Source: Cardiocondyla obscurior (taxonomy: Eukaryota; Arthropoda; Insecta; Hymenoptera; Formicidae). Taken from it: a stretch of 64,000 nucleotides of DNA. The notes beneath the pieces were generated by a model. That model was not told the origin of the DNA. It made no database searches and worked only from the letters and a program-made list of their open reading frames with translations. Location: assembly GCF_019399895.1 (NCBI RefSeq), contig NC_091865.1, positions 1,183,001-1,247,000 on the forward strand. The letters are read 5' to 3'. Shown piece by piece: positions 41,001-49,224 of the stretch; positions within the stretch are counted from its first letter, which is position 1; each line of letters starts with the position of its first letter. Both the position numbers and the translations under genes were made by a program.

Positions 41001-44000
41001 CTGGTGATTGCGGGTGGGGTGCGGGGAAATTCGGAAAGTGTCCTTACCCTGAGCATATATCAATTAAATATTAAAATTAAGTTTTTAAGCGGTAACAATA
41101 AATAATAATAATTAAATATATAATAAAAATAATAAAATCGATCGACAGCTAATTCAGGCGTCGCATCGACTTTTTTATTTAAGAACAGCCGTATCAATGT
41201 TGATTTGTAAACGTTCTGTACGTAATTATTAACAAAAACCGTATTGACGATGAATTCATTAACATTTATCAATTACGTACCGCGAATTAATATGCATCTC
41301 TGTTCATGATTATTTATGTGAAAATAAATAACCTCGTGAAAATGTTATCAGAAAATGTAAAAATTATCATATTAATAGCATATATTTCGCAGTGAGACTC
41401 TTTGTAATACAGATTGCAGTCCTCTTTACGTAAGGAACGCAATTAATTTTTCGATTTCGGTGCGACACGCTTCTGAAACGTATTTTAAATTTACTTTCTT
41501 CGATACAAGAATTAGTCATTATATTGATTCCCAATTTCAATTGGCAGATTTTTTTTTTCTTGCCACATAAACGTTTCATTTGCATGCAAATAATGGCGTC
41601 TATGGCGCGGCTCTGGTCCTTTGTCTTGCTTTACCATCGGTTCAGGTGCAAATTCGCGACAGTCTAATTCCATCGACTACAAATTGCCTTGAGCCAGCAA
41701 GTATAGAAGCGTATAATATTCGTATTGCAGATCATCCCAATCTTTCTTTTCTTTTCATCCAATTCTTTGATCAGAATTTTAAATTGTTTCGCGTCTAATA
41801 AGAATCTAATTCGCACACCTAACTTTATCATAGAAATCTTTAATATTTAATTTTTTCGTAATTATATGATTATATGATAAAAAAAATTATGTAACGTCTA
41901 AAAAAAAGAAACTTTTACGCAAGCTACCGCGATAGATCACTGTCAAAAAGTTGAAAAAAATATACATATATAAAAGATTTGATGTAAACCGCGTGGGGGA
42001 TGCGCGATGAAATCTGCATGTTTTGACAATCAGAACGAAACGGTTTCAAGTACCTCGCGGATTGGCAATTTGATTGAACGTGGAAATGAGTTATCAGAAA
42101 TGGAAATCAAATTTCGAAGCAGGAAACGGTAGATACGATCCAAAATCGACTAGTAAGTTCATTGCGAGCGTGATGCAATATATTCCCTTTTATCTGATGG
42201 TGTGATCATCCTTCGCGACAATCACATGTATGTTGCGAGCACCTAGCTAGATCATACATATTCATGACGAAGTACTTCATTTGTTTGCTTTCATTATTCT
42301 TCATTCCATAAAAAACCTTTTATCATTCTTTGTTGCTTTACGAAAGTACTCGCTGCTACGGATACCTTTACTACGGCGTACTGTATTAAACGTAATAGAA
42401 GATGAATATTATCTATTTTAAAGTACAGATTTTAGCGGAAAAAAAATATGCACCAAGTTAAAGCATTAATGTATCACATTTTATGTGCTGATGAAACATT
42501 AATATACATTATACATCGTATAATATTTTTATAGAAATGCAAGAAGAAATAATTATCGCCGCGTACATTTCGCCGCGGAGAAATATGTTCAATATGAGAG
42601 AAATTAATGTACATGCGCATGATAATTGTCGAAGTTAATAACGAGAAAAATATCCATCCTGTATTCCGCTTAATCTAATGAGAATAATACTGCTATTTTG
42701 AAATAAACAACTTATTCAACGTAAAAAAAAAAAAAAATTATTATTAATCATAGCTGTTATAAAAGAAAATTAACGATAAGTAACATTGATAAACGATCAA
42801 TGTCGTCTCTAAATATTTCGCCTATGCGTGACACGCTCTGATTGTAAGCCCTGTTCCTTGCCTCTTTGATTCAACGTGTTTACCTACATGATTCAACGAC
42901 GTGTAACACTGTAATCTGCTATACGTGGCGTCGAATGCGTTATGACAGAGGAACGGCGACGCGCCCGACCTCCCTTTTGGCCACATTCGAGAGAAGGTGG
43001 ACGACGTTAACGGCGCTGCGGCACCAGAGAAATTTCAGGGTACGAGAATCAACGTTTTCGCTTCGATGTGATCCGACAAATAATTGGCTATCTGCCAAAT
43101 ACCGATTCCGCGGGCTAAATGTCAGTGTTAGACAGAGTTGCTAGAAGAGAGACGCGCAATAACGTTAGCTTGTAATTTTTGCCTCACCGCAGAGCGACAA
43201 TAAACACGTGTCGATGGACCTGTGATTCGCAAAATGGCACTCCGAAAGTAATAGTCGGCAGTACAATAATCGATGATAGTCGACGCGTAATTACATACTT
43301 TACGTTCATAGTTGCGTGAAAAAACGGGTCAACGATCGTACCCTCGTTTAAAAAAAAAAAACGTAGAAACAAATGACATTTATTGAATCTAATTGAACGT
43401 TTCAAGCTTTTAATTGTTTCATACATGCTGATCAAACGATTAAATTCTAATTAAAAGATTAATTTTGCCAGTCTACAGAGAAATATTTATCAAAAAGTAG
43501 GTGCCGCGATTTTGCAGATTGTGTCTAATTTGCTATTATAACGCAATAATGATTAAATGGAGCAATGGTTCGCGGTTTAATTGAGTAACGGGTTAAGCAC
43601 ACACAGGTGCAATTTACCACGAGCTAAGTGAACTGTAACGAAGGTAGCCCCATCGAATCAAGTGCCTCGGAGGTCGATTGACGAGAGAAGAGCGAACGTG
43701 TCGTTAACAAAGTAATTTTTCAAACGAGTAAGCATTATTTCTGAGTTAAGCCGACGAAGAGATTTATTGAACGCGCCGCGTTGGGAAAACAAATGGCTAT
43801 TCGGCGTGCATAATTCTCCTATATTCTATTTGCAAGGCGCGCTGTATGGGTGCACGGTGTATGTACGCGTACGTCTACGCCGCTACGTCAGACGGAGAGG
43901 CAGAAATTATATCCCATATCCGGCATTGCAAATGAGATAATTTCCCGAGCGTGATGCGAGACGTCGTTATTCTCATAATTAAAAGTTGAGGACCTAACTT

Positions 44001-47000
44001 GATACCGGCTCTATAATTTTACTAATTATTCCGAAAGGCAAGTTTCCTTTCGCGGTCATGCATATTCGATCGTTCACCTCTTCCGTCTATTTAGTAATAT
44101 TCAATATTTCACGTTCCCCGCGAAGCTTGATGTACCCCTGTCAGACCTCATAAAAACTTTATTCGCCAACACGGACGTTGCAATGACATCGCTCTGTATC
44201 TCGGAAAGCAGAAAGGCAATATCCGTTCAGTCTACAGTGGTAATACGGAGAAAACTTACGCTTCTGCTGGGTATATTTTTTTTTTTTTTAAATTGATGCT
44301 TCTACCCATGGACACGATGAAATCGATGAAGCTAGTGAAAACTCTTTTGTTTCACCCAGAAATAACGTTAACCCCTTTTAATATCAACAAAGTATATAAC
44401 ATATTAAAAATTATCCTCGTGGAAAACGAGAACGATTAATTAAGAAAAGTCAGATGTGTTTTATAGAAACAGCTAAATATTTGCGTTTACTTTTTCTAAT
44501 ATTATTTTACAAAAAAAAATTCCATCTGTCTCGGACTCGAACTTTGCATTATCATTTTCTTTTATATAAAATATATAAATATTTAATTTTCCGCTGAATT
44601 ATTTTAAAATTGCGGGGAACTACTTTCTAACAATCACCGAAATTATTTCCGATTATATTTTCCGATTCATTAACGATGGCTCTTTGAAGCGGACGATCTA
44701 ATGATGTGTGGCAAAAACAAGAAGAAAATACGAGTCGCGACGCACGTACAACGTAGAGTCGTAAACCACGGGTCGGAAAGCCCAAGCATTTACAGACGCG
44801 TCGCACCCCGGAATCAGGCTCTTTTCACGAGAAAACTTTTTCAGACCGCACTCGCAGTTACAGTATTTCATTCAGAAAAACCACCGTTGTAGTGAAAAAT
44901 TAAGACGAAATTTATGAAATCGTTTAATACATGCATGAATATACAATTAAAAATACGACCGTATAAAGACTTTAATAAAAAGTAATACACAGATTGCGAT
45001 GTCATTTGCAACGGCATGAAAAAGTTAAGATCAAGCTGAACCTAGCGAGTCTTTTTCTCTTGTCTAACGTAATAATGAAATATAATGAATAGCAACGCTA
45101 TTATCAGGTCTGGAAAACTTCCAGGCTGTTACCGATATGAATCGCCATCGAAAGTTATAAAACGGATATAAGCTGAGAAAATAACTTGATCTATCCGAAA
45201 ATATAACACACGGGAGAAAATAATACATCAACGTTATTGATATAATTAGAGTTTAAATACAGCGCGCATATTTTTGAAGTGAAACGTTAAACTTATAATG
45301 CAACAAGAACGTTATTTTATCAGCATCGAATAAATGAATCGATTTCGATTTAATTACGTAAACTTACTACTGAAATAGCTGTGTGTTGCAAAACCAACAA
45401 ATATTCTCTTTACTGTATTTTTTTATTAAAATTGGAAATATAATAAAATTATAATTAAAATTATATCAAACTACCAATTTTAGATCAGTTTTCCAATTTG
45501 ATTATTGGCGTAATAATATTAATTTATTTTAATGTATCTTTCTTTTTTTTTTTTTCCTCACTTTCAATAGTGATATAGGTAAATCGACTTTTCATTATTC
45601 AAGTAGATATATTAATCTAGAGTGCTATTTTTTTTATTCTCATAAATATAATAGAAGCAGAACTGTCCCAAATGAGTTTATTAATTCGATGAGCCATGAG
45701 TGTAAAAATACGTAGCTGAATGTCGGTAGATTTATCATGTCAACAGACTGACGAAGACGAATGCCTCGTAACAATTAATGACTATTGTTCCTCTGTGATA
45801 ACTAAAACATTCGAGGGAAAACATTATTGAAACCGGTCACAATATAGTATTGTACGATCGTTAATAAAACTAGTTCAATTAATTTTTATACACACGTATC
45901 TATAACTATAAAAACAATCGACCCCACATTGAAAAAAAAAAAAAAAAAAGATACATTCTTTTATATTATTCATAATTTTAATTAATTAATGGAACAACTG
46001 TTTTGAATTTCATCAATTATTACTGTCCATTAAAATGAATGAAAAATTAATAATAAATGCCGATGTCGCGCTACATGAAGTCAAGTGGGATTTTATGTAG
46101 GACAAGTGCGCTTTCGTCATGTTACGTCCGCGATTATCCAAGATGAGATTTTTCATAAAAATTACGATTCAGAATCTCTTGTAGTATCTCGTAATTTCAC
46201 GACTGGCTGGATATCATATTATACGCTTCGTTCGCCGTTGTAAGCGTTCTTAAAACGTTAACGTATTTGAACGACGAGTTGAAGTAAGACGAAATTGAAT
46301 GTAGAAGTCGAAATTGGTTCCTGGATCCTAGCTTACGATTGCAAAATTTGGACCGTGATTCCACACGAAACCGAAAGGACGTATTTAATTTCGCTAACCA
46401 ATTCTCGCAATGGCGTTCGTTAATATCGAAAACCGATTAATTTCGATATTTCCGGTGGCGTTGGCGATATTTAACCGATGCCGCGCAACCGATGTTTTTA
46501 TTCTTTCTTCGAGATCTAGCGAGTATCCTCGGGAAAAGGTTGCCGTTATTAACCGCAACGGACGCGGATGGCTCTTTTAGAAAGTCTCGCGTCGGCGGAT
46601 GTCGACGGCATGAAATAAAACTTGGGTAAAACGAGGCAAGGTAAAAGGAGGAACGCGGCGAAGAATCGCATTAAAGGCGACGTCGCGGCTCCGCGATTAA
46701 ATTTTCAAGAAAGAAGAAGAGTGGTGGGCACCACTGCAGAAAGGAGCCAAGCAAACTGGGAGGGGAAAAAGCAAATTACCGGAAGGGCCATGCCGGTCGC
46801 CGTCGGATAACGTTGGCAGGAAGATGCAAAGAACCTCAGCAAAAAGTGCACGATAGTAATTTCACCGGAACGAGGAAATAATTTGAACGGTTGCGCCTGT
46901 GAAGCCTGAAACGAGCGCGAACTCTAGTTATAGTCGTTGTAATTTCGCCCTTCTTTTCGCGAATCATAATTTAGCCATACTGCTACTATCTGCACTTTTC

Positions 47001-48172
47001 TAACGAGATTAACAAGTTTTCAATGTTGCGTTTTAATCGGCTTTATGCATCAGTTAAAGTCGACTTTAAACAGACTTTGCTAATCAATTTACAGATAACC
47101 GAAGCGGCGAAAGAATTACTCAAATTATAATGGAAATGAGAAGGATTTTTTTACAGGATTTAAGTCAACGACTGGATTTTAAAGATAATCTTGCAATTTA
47201 AAGTTTTTACACTTGACCTGTTACGAATTCAATTAAATTAAAAATTTTTTTTTTATTTATTTAGATTATGTTAATTTAACGTTATTGAATTCGATTAAAT
47301 GTATTATGCTATAGTACGTCTTATTATTTTTATATTTATATTCAGATTCAAAAGGGCTAAAAAATCTGTTGCTATTAATTGTTGTCATACGTATTCATAT
47401 AAATATGCAATTTTCTTTTTAAACTTATTAATTGTATTAATTTTAGCATCTGGTAAAATTGCAATATCTTGCACGTGTTAAAATATATTTATAAAGAAGT
47501 ACAACTCGAATTATCATCGTACACCGGAGTGACTTAAAAAAAAAATAAAAAACAAAAGTAGATATCAAAGTTGAATTTTCAGCCTAACTCACACATTCAG
47601 CCGTATTTTTAATGCTCACGAGTGAAATCAACAACTCAAATTACTGTCTGCCCGTTTCACTTCGAATCAAATTACTTAGCCGCCGGCGGTACATAGGGTC
47701 GTCGTAATTGCGAAGGAAACTTCTCAAAAGATGCTTAAGTTCGGGAAAACTTTCTTAGGCTCGTTCTCAAATTTACATTTTCCGCGAAGGAGACTTTGCC
47801 AGTCCACGACTTTTACCGATGCAGTGCCATCACCTTGGGTATAATTAAACTTGTCGCATATCCTTTCGGAACATCGTATTTATGACTTGGGAATGAAGCG
47901 AAGCACCTCGTCGCGATCTATGTCGACACGTATCATATAATTTCATTACTTTTTCGCGACAGTTATTCACGATTTGTTAACATGGAATTACTTTCTGTTG
48001 AGCAGATGGAAATGGATGCGCCGGACAGAATTATTGGAATGGTAATCGCGGCGCGGCGGTAATAATGGCTATCACGACGGCAACTTTATTCCTGATGATG
48101 ACATCGTTGACTATGACTGTACCGCCGATAACAAACGTACTATCAACATGCGATTCAATGATTAGCAGGTAG
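19837..48172 (+). CDS. beat: Beaten path (Beat) family two-Ig-domain axon guidance protein, spliced, 5' end missing
   Basis: Five exons (19837-20045, 25573-25708, 26589-26722, 32732-32972, 48006-48172) join in frame into 295 codons ending in TAG. Residues are numbered from the split Gly at the first junction. Ig1 has Cys26, Trp40 and Cys94 in a CEVSA context; Ig2 has Cys141 (NCTSGKSRP), Trp154 and Cys205 (LHLRC). The LYS.QW, EFYRFVP and YKCEVSA patterns and the SGKSRP stretch are hallmarks of Beat proteins. In Drosophila these are secreted or membrane-linked neuronal Ig proteins that bind Sidestep-family receptors and regulate motor-axon defasciculation and target choice. Sequons lie at N70 (made across a splice), N83, N140 and N171. 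Residues 257-279 are hydrophobic, followed by a 16-residue tail. The signal peptide must come from an upstream exon that I could not find. I cannot assign the paralogue (beat-I to VII). Family call is firm; start is unknown. Confidence 0.9.
20046..25572 (+). other. beat intron, phase 0, 5.5 kb
   Basis: Starts GTGAGT and ends TTTTACAG. It holds no coding sequence that I recognise. A GC-richer stretch occupies about 20.7-21.4 kb, and a strongly purine-rich + strand block runs from about 21.9 to 22.45 kb. The rest is AT-rich with A/T homopolymers. Open frames here (for example 20938-21255 + and 21887-22219 -) follow from base composition and show no domain, signal or splice support. Confidence 0.8.
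25573..25708 (+). CDS. beat: beat exon: C-terminal half of Ig1
   Basis: Acceptor CACGTTTTACAG, donor GTCG|GTAAGT; enters phase 0 and leaves phase 1. Encodes residues 71-115 with the second Ig1 cysteine in the Beat signature GVYKCEVSAGSPTYHT and the closing strand AKMIVV. The frame is open 5' to a TAA at 25486 and an ATG lies at 25513, but the residues before 25573 do not fit the family. Joining AAC to ATCTCT restores the Beat spacing (IQVN-ISKSN) and creates an N-I-S sequon. I therefore place the edge at the CAG rather than at the ATG. Confidence 0.9.
25709..26588 (+). other. beat intron, phase 1, 880 bp
   Basis: GTAAGT to GCCTTAG; the shortest intron of the gene, separating Ig1 from Ig2. 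Contains a 17-base A run near 26258-26274 and nothing else recognisable. The minus open frame at 25759-26025 has no support. Confidence 0.8.
26589..26722 (+). CDS. beat: beat exon: N-terminal half of Ig2
   Basis: Acceptor ATTATGCCTTAG, donor CTC|GTAAGT; enters phase 1 and leaves phase 0. The split codon joins G from the previous exon to AC, giving Asp116 in the family-typical VVDAPK linker. Residues 117-160 carry DPVIRTEKER, the first Ig2 cysteine within NCTSGKSRP (also a sequon) and the tryptophan of VTWRLNGE. The upstream ATG at 26543 is in the same open frame but belongs to the intron, because the acceptor phase and family alignment both fix the edge at 26589. Confidence 0.9.
30173..30222 (-). 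ncRNA. Exon-like element, antisense, related to the 39.1-39.6 kb copies
   Basis: Read on the minus strand it is preceded by ATTTTAATGTTACAG and followed by GTGAGTCAATA, both good splice signals. The body contains AACTCCGCCGCTGCGCAT. The same arrangement (GTTACAG, a variable stretch, AACTCCGCTG, GCAT.., ATCG, G/TTRAG) recurs at 39155-39193 and 39545-39568, and flanking bases are also similar (TCTCTACA.. upstream). It may be a dispersed copy or a distal exon of the same antisense transcript. No open frame of note. Confidence 0.3.
31703..31722. repeat. 7-bp tandem repeat
   Basis: Three near-perfect units of CTTTATG (the last followed by GATG). Confidence 0.8.
32732..32972 (+). CDS. beat: beat exon: C-terminal half of Ig2
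   Basis: Acceptor TTGCTTATTGTTTCAG, donor CACC|GTAAGT; enters phase 0, leaves phase 1. Residues 161-240 include the sequon NKT, an acidic linker (HEDEGE), TSLIEFKV, the FHKGHLHLRCTVSIS segment with the second Ig2 cysteine (Cys205), SDVYRKSADIE, and a Pro-rich linker to the C-terminus (DKPRLAPITGESSPYGH). The order and spacing match Beat family Ig2 domains. The frame runs on to a stop at about 33092, but that extension is intron read-through past a strong GTAAGT. Confidence 0.9.
38394..38419. repeat. Poly(A), 26 bases
   Basis: The longest A run in the window, inside the fourth beat intron. No element with target-site duplications is evident around it. Confidence 0.9.
38944..39193 (-). ncRNA. 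Antisense exon-like repeat, copy 1
   Basis: Minus-strand reading: acceptor TTTTTATGTTACAG at the right edge, donor CTGTTTG|GTAAATAC at the left. Copy 2 at 39311-39568 has the same plan and a similar length (250 against 258 bp). Shared parts are AACTCCGCTG near the start, then CGCGAGTGACTTGTGCGCG, ATGGCTCGTCAC, a purine-rich stretch and ATCCTGC..GGAGCAACT before the donor. An internal GTAAG (left of 39155) and CAG (right of 39125) are only 29 bp apart, too short for an intron, so I treat it as one exon. Probably non-coding, since the copies differ by single-base indels. Confidence 0.35.
39311..39568 (-). ncRNA. Antisense exon-like repeat, copy 2
   Basis: Acceptor TTTTTTTGTTACAG and donor CTCTTAG|GTAAGCATAA on the minus strand. 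The gap to copy 1 is 117 bp and the gap to copy 3 is also 117 bp, so each unit is one exon plus one short intron. Relative to copy 1 it has a one-base deletion in the purine-rich stretch that shifts the downstream frame, which argues against a conserved protein. The minus open frame at 39270-39539 overlaps it but runs through the donor. Confidence 0.35.
39686..39791 (-). ncRNA. Antisense exon-like repeat, copy 3 (partial)
   Basis: Acceptor ATTTTTGTGTTCCAG; the left edge reads CCCAGAGG|GCAAGTATC, a GC donor in place of GT. It shares the CATCC, GAGAGGAGGAG and ATCCTGC..GGAGCAAC parts with copies 1 and 2 but lacks their first half. All three frames contain a stop within its 106 bp, so if it is used as an internal exon the transcript is not coding through it. 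Confidence 0.3.
39942..39992. repeat. 10-bp minisatellite
   Basis: About five tandem copies of the unit CGCTCCCCGC, the first two diverged (GTGCTCCCCA, CACTCCCCGC). Strongly C-rich on the + strand. It lies between the exon-like copy 3 and the 177-bp repeats. Confidence 0.9.
40084..40930 (-). ncRNA. Candidate first exon of an antisense transcript
   Basis: Going left on the minus strand from the CCAAT-containing block, the first strong donor is AAAA|GTAAGTAAAG with the exon edge at 40084. It would splice over 292 bp to copy 3 at 39791. The proposed exon would contain all three 177-bp repeats. Both the start and the use of this exon are inferred from signals alone. Confidence 0.2.
40310..40855. 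repeat. 177-bp tandem repeat, three copies
   Basis: The anchor AGTGTCGGTGAATG (second copy AGTGTCGGTGAATGA) begins at 40351, 40528 and 40705, exactly 177 bp apart. Copies are almost identical; the third differs mainly in the CACCGCGATTCGTAGGG part and its end. Because 177 is a multiple of three, open frames repeat: a minus frame of 180 codons (40287-40829) consists of three 59-residue repeats. GC-rich and full of CpG. I see no domain or signal peptide in any frame, so I call it a repeat rather than a gene. The near identity points to recent expansion or homogenisation. Confidence 0.85.
40880..41000 (-). promoter_or_regulatory. Candidate promoter of the antisense locus
   Basis: ATTGG at 40935-40939 is a CCAAT box (GACCAATCACAG) in minus orientation. 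Just left of it are two GATCGAT-containing sites, one reading GATCGATAG, close to the insect DREF site TATCGATA. The block is CpG-rich in an AT-rich intron. There is no TATA box. Position fits a transcript running left into the repeats. Confidence 0.25.
48006..48172 (+). CDS. beat: beat terminal exon: hydrophobic C-terminus and stop
   Basis: Acceptor TACTTTCTGTTGAGCAG; an AG three bases earlier would keep the phase. It enters in phase 1, and the split codon C+AT gives His241. Residues 242-295 read GNGCAGQNYWNGNRG, then a 23-residue hydrophobic run (257-279, AAVIMAITTATLF..TMTV), then a 16-residue tail from PPITNV to the TAG at 48170. This fits a single-pass membrane anchor or a GPI-attachment signal. 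The tail after the hydrophobic run is longer than usual for GPI signals. The exon lies 15 kb from its neighbour and is too short to stand out as an open frame; phase, splice site, frame and hydrophobicity together support it. Confidence 0.7.
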
Positions 48173-48935
48173 TTCATGGGCAACCTCAATGAAGATATCG
48201 CTATCACTGTCTAATTCAAATACGTCGTCCATATAAAACCTAGTAGACTAGGGCTTCCAATTATATATATGTATATGTTATTATGTATAGAATAGATAGT
48301 CCAATAACGATCATTTTTATTCTCGAGGAGCCTATGAATACGAGGAGGAATTCATGAAACGTGATGGATCGTCGCGGGACTATGTGTAAATCGTATAAAA
48401 TTACTTTCAAACACGTTGTCTCTTGATGTGAATTGTTGATCACTAATATTAATTTAAAAAAAAAAAAAATAATAAAAAAAAATGAAAAAAAAATAGAACA
48501 ATGTCCGAAAGTTGCGGCTTAGACGAGCATGATGATTACTTAAAGCTTAATGAGGTGATCGTGAAAGAAATAATTACGAATTAATCAACTTCGTAATCGA
48601 TCAGGATTAAAGAGTGATACGAACGTTTTAATAACGAGAAAACGAAACAAACTTTGATGGTGATTCGATTTATATTACTGCCCTACTACTGCCTCATTTG
48701 AATTCACCGACAGAACATACGTCGAGCGATACTTATTAGTGACCAGAGTGTTCACCAATGTGTCAAATATAGATTATACAAGGGTAATTATATGATAATT
48801 GATATAATAATGTTAGTGCAGTAACGAGCAGCGTTCTGCTTAATATTCACTCCTTTTATGATGTCTAACGGAAATCACATCGTAGATACCGATTTGTAAT
48901 CTGTACAAATTGTAATAAATTATAATTTAAACCAT
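48173..48935 (+). other. Probable 3' UTR of beat
   Basis: Follows the TAG directly and is AT-rich, without coding sequence. An A-rich run (48456-48495) holds an AATAAA in a poor context. The better poly(A) signal is at 48914, followed about 60 bases on by GCGCGTGTATTTT, a GU/U-rich element. The end is approximate. Confidence 0.4.
48914..48919 (+). terminator. Probable poly(A) signal AATAAA
   Basis: Canonical AATAAA about 740 bases after the stop codon, in the context TTGTAATAAATTATA, with a GU-rich element near 48973. Other AATAAA sequences occur by chance in this AT-rich DNA, so this is a best guess. Confidence 0.4.
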
Positions 48936-49035
48936 AAACCTAGTCACTGCATTATTAACAAGCACCACATATGCGCGTGTATTTTACTCTACTATCTTAT
49001 TTCTTTTTTTTTTTTTTCTTTCTTTATTCACGCAG

Positions 49036-49072
49036 ATTTTTTATCAGGGAGTAAGATCGATATGAAGATTAG
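49036..49072 (+). CDS. beat: Possible alternative beat exon (37 bp)
   Basis: A strong pyrimidine tract (T runs from 49000) ends in CACGCAG, and the 37 bp end in TTAG|GTAAGTAT. Only one frame is open, the one entered with two bases, which is the phase left by the exon ending at 32972. Joined, it gives His241 then FLSGSKIDMKI. It leaves in phase 2. Short length makes chance matches possible. Confidence 0.3.
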
Positions 49073-49190
49073 GTAAGTATCTTTTATCTTTTTACTTTCT
49101 TTCTCTGAATTTTATTCCTCTTTATTATAGCAAGGAATTATCGCATTTATCTTTATATCCTACTGTTTTCTCTTTGCATTTTTTATACAG

Positions 49191-49224
49191 CATTTATTTT
49201 CGCAATACGCAGAGACGCTCGTAA
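49191..49224 (+). CDS. beat: Possible alternative terminal beat exon
   Basis: After a 118-bp gap from the 37-bp exon, TTTTTTATACAG is a good acceptor. Joining AG to C continues the frame as SIYFRNTQRRS and stops at TAA 49222-49224. The resulting isoform would be 263 residues from the same start, without any hydrophobic C-terminus, and so secreted. Supported only by splice signals and phase. Confidence 0.25.

Larger units (their letters stand above)
32973..48005 (+). other. beat intron, phase 1, 15 kb, holding the antisense repeat locus
   Basis: GTAAGT to TTGAGCAG. Contains GC-richer stretches at about 33.9-34.4, 35.6-36.2, 37.7-38.2, 39.7-41.0 and 46.2-47.0 kb. Also a 26-base A run at 38394-38419, the 38.9-39.8 kb exon-like repeats, a minisatellite, a 177-bp tandem repeat and a candidate promoter (all listed separately). 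The rest is AT-rich and shows no coding sequence that I recognise. Confidence 0.75.
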
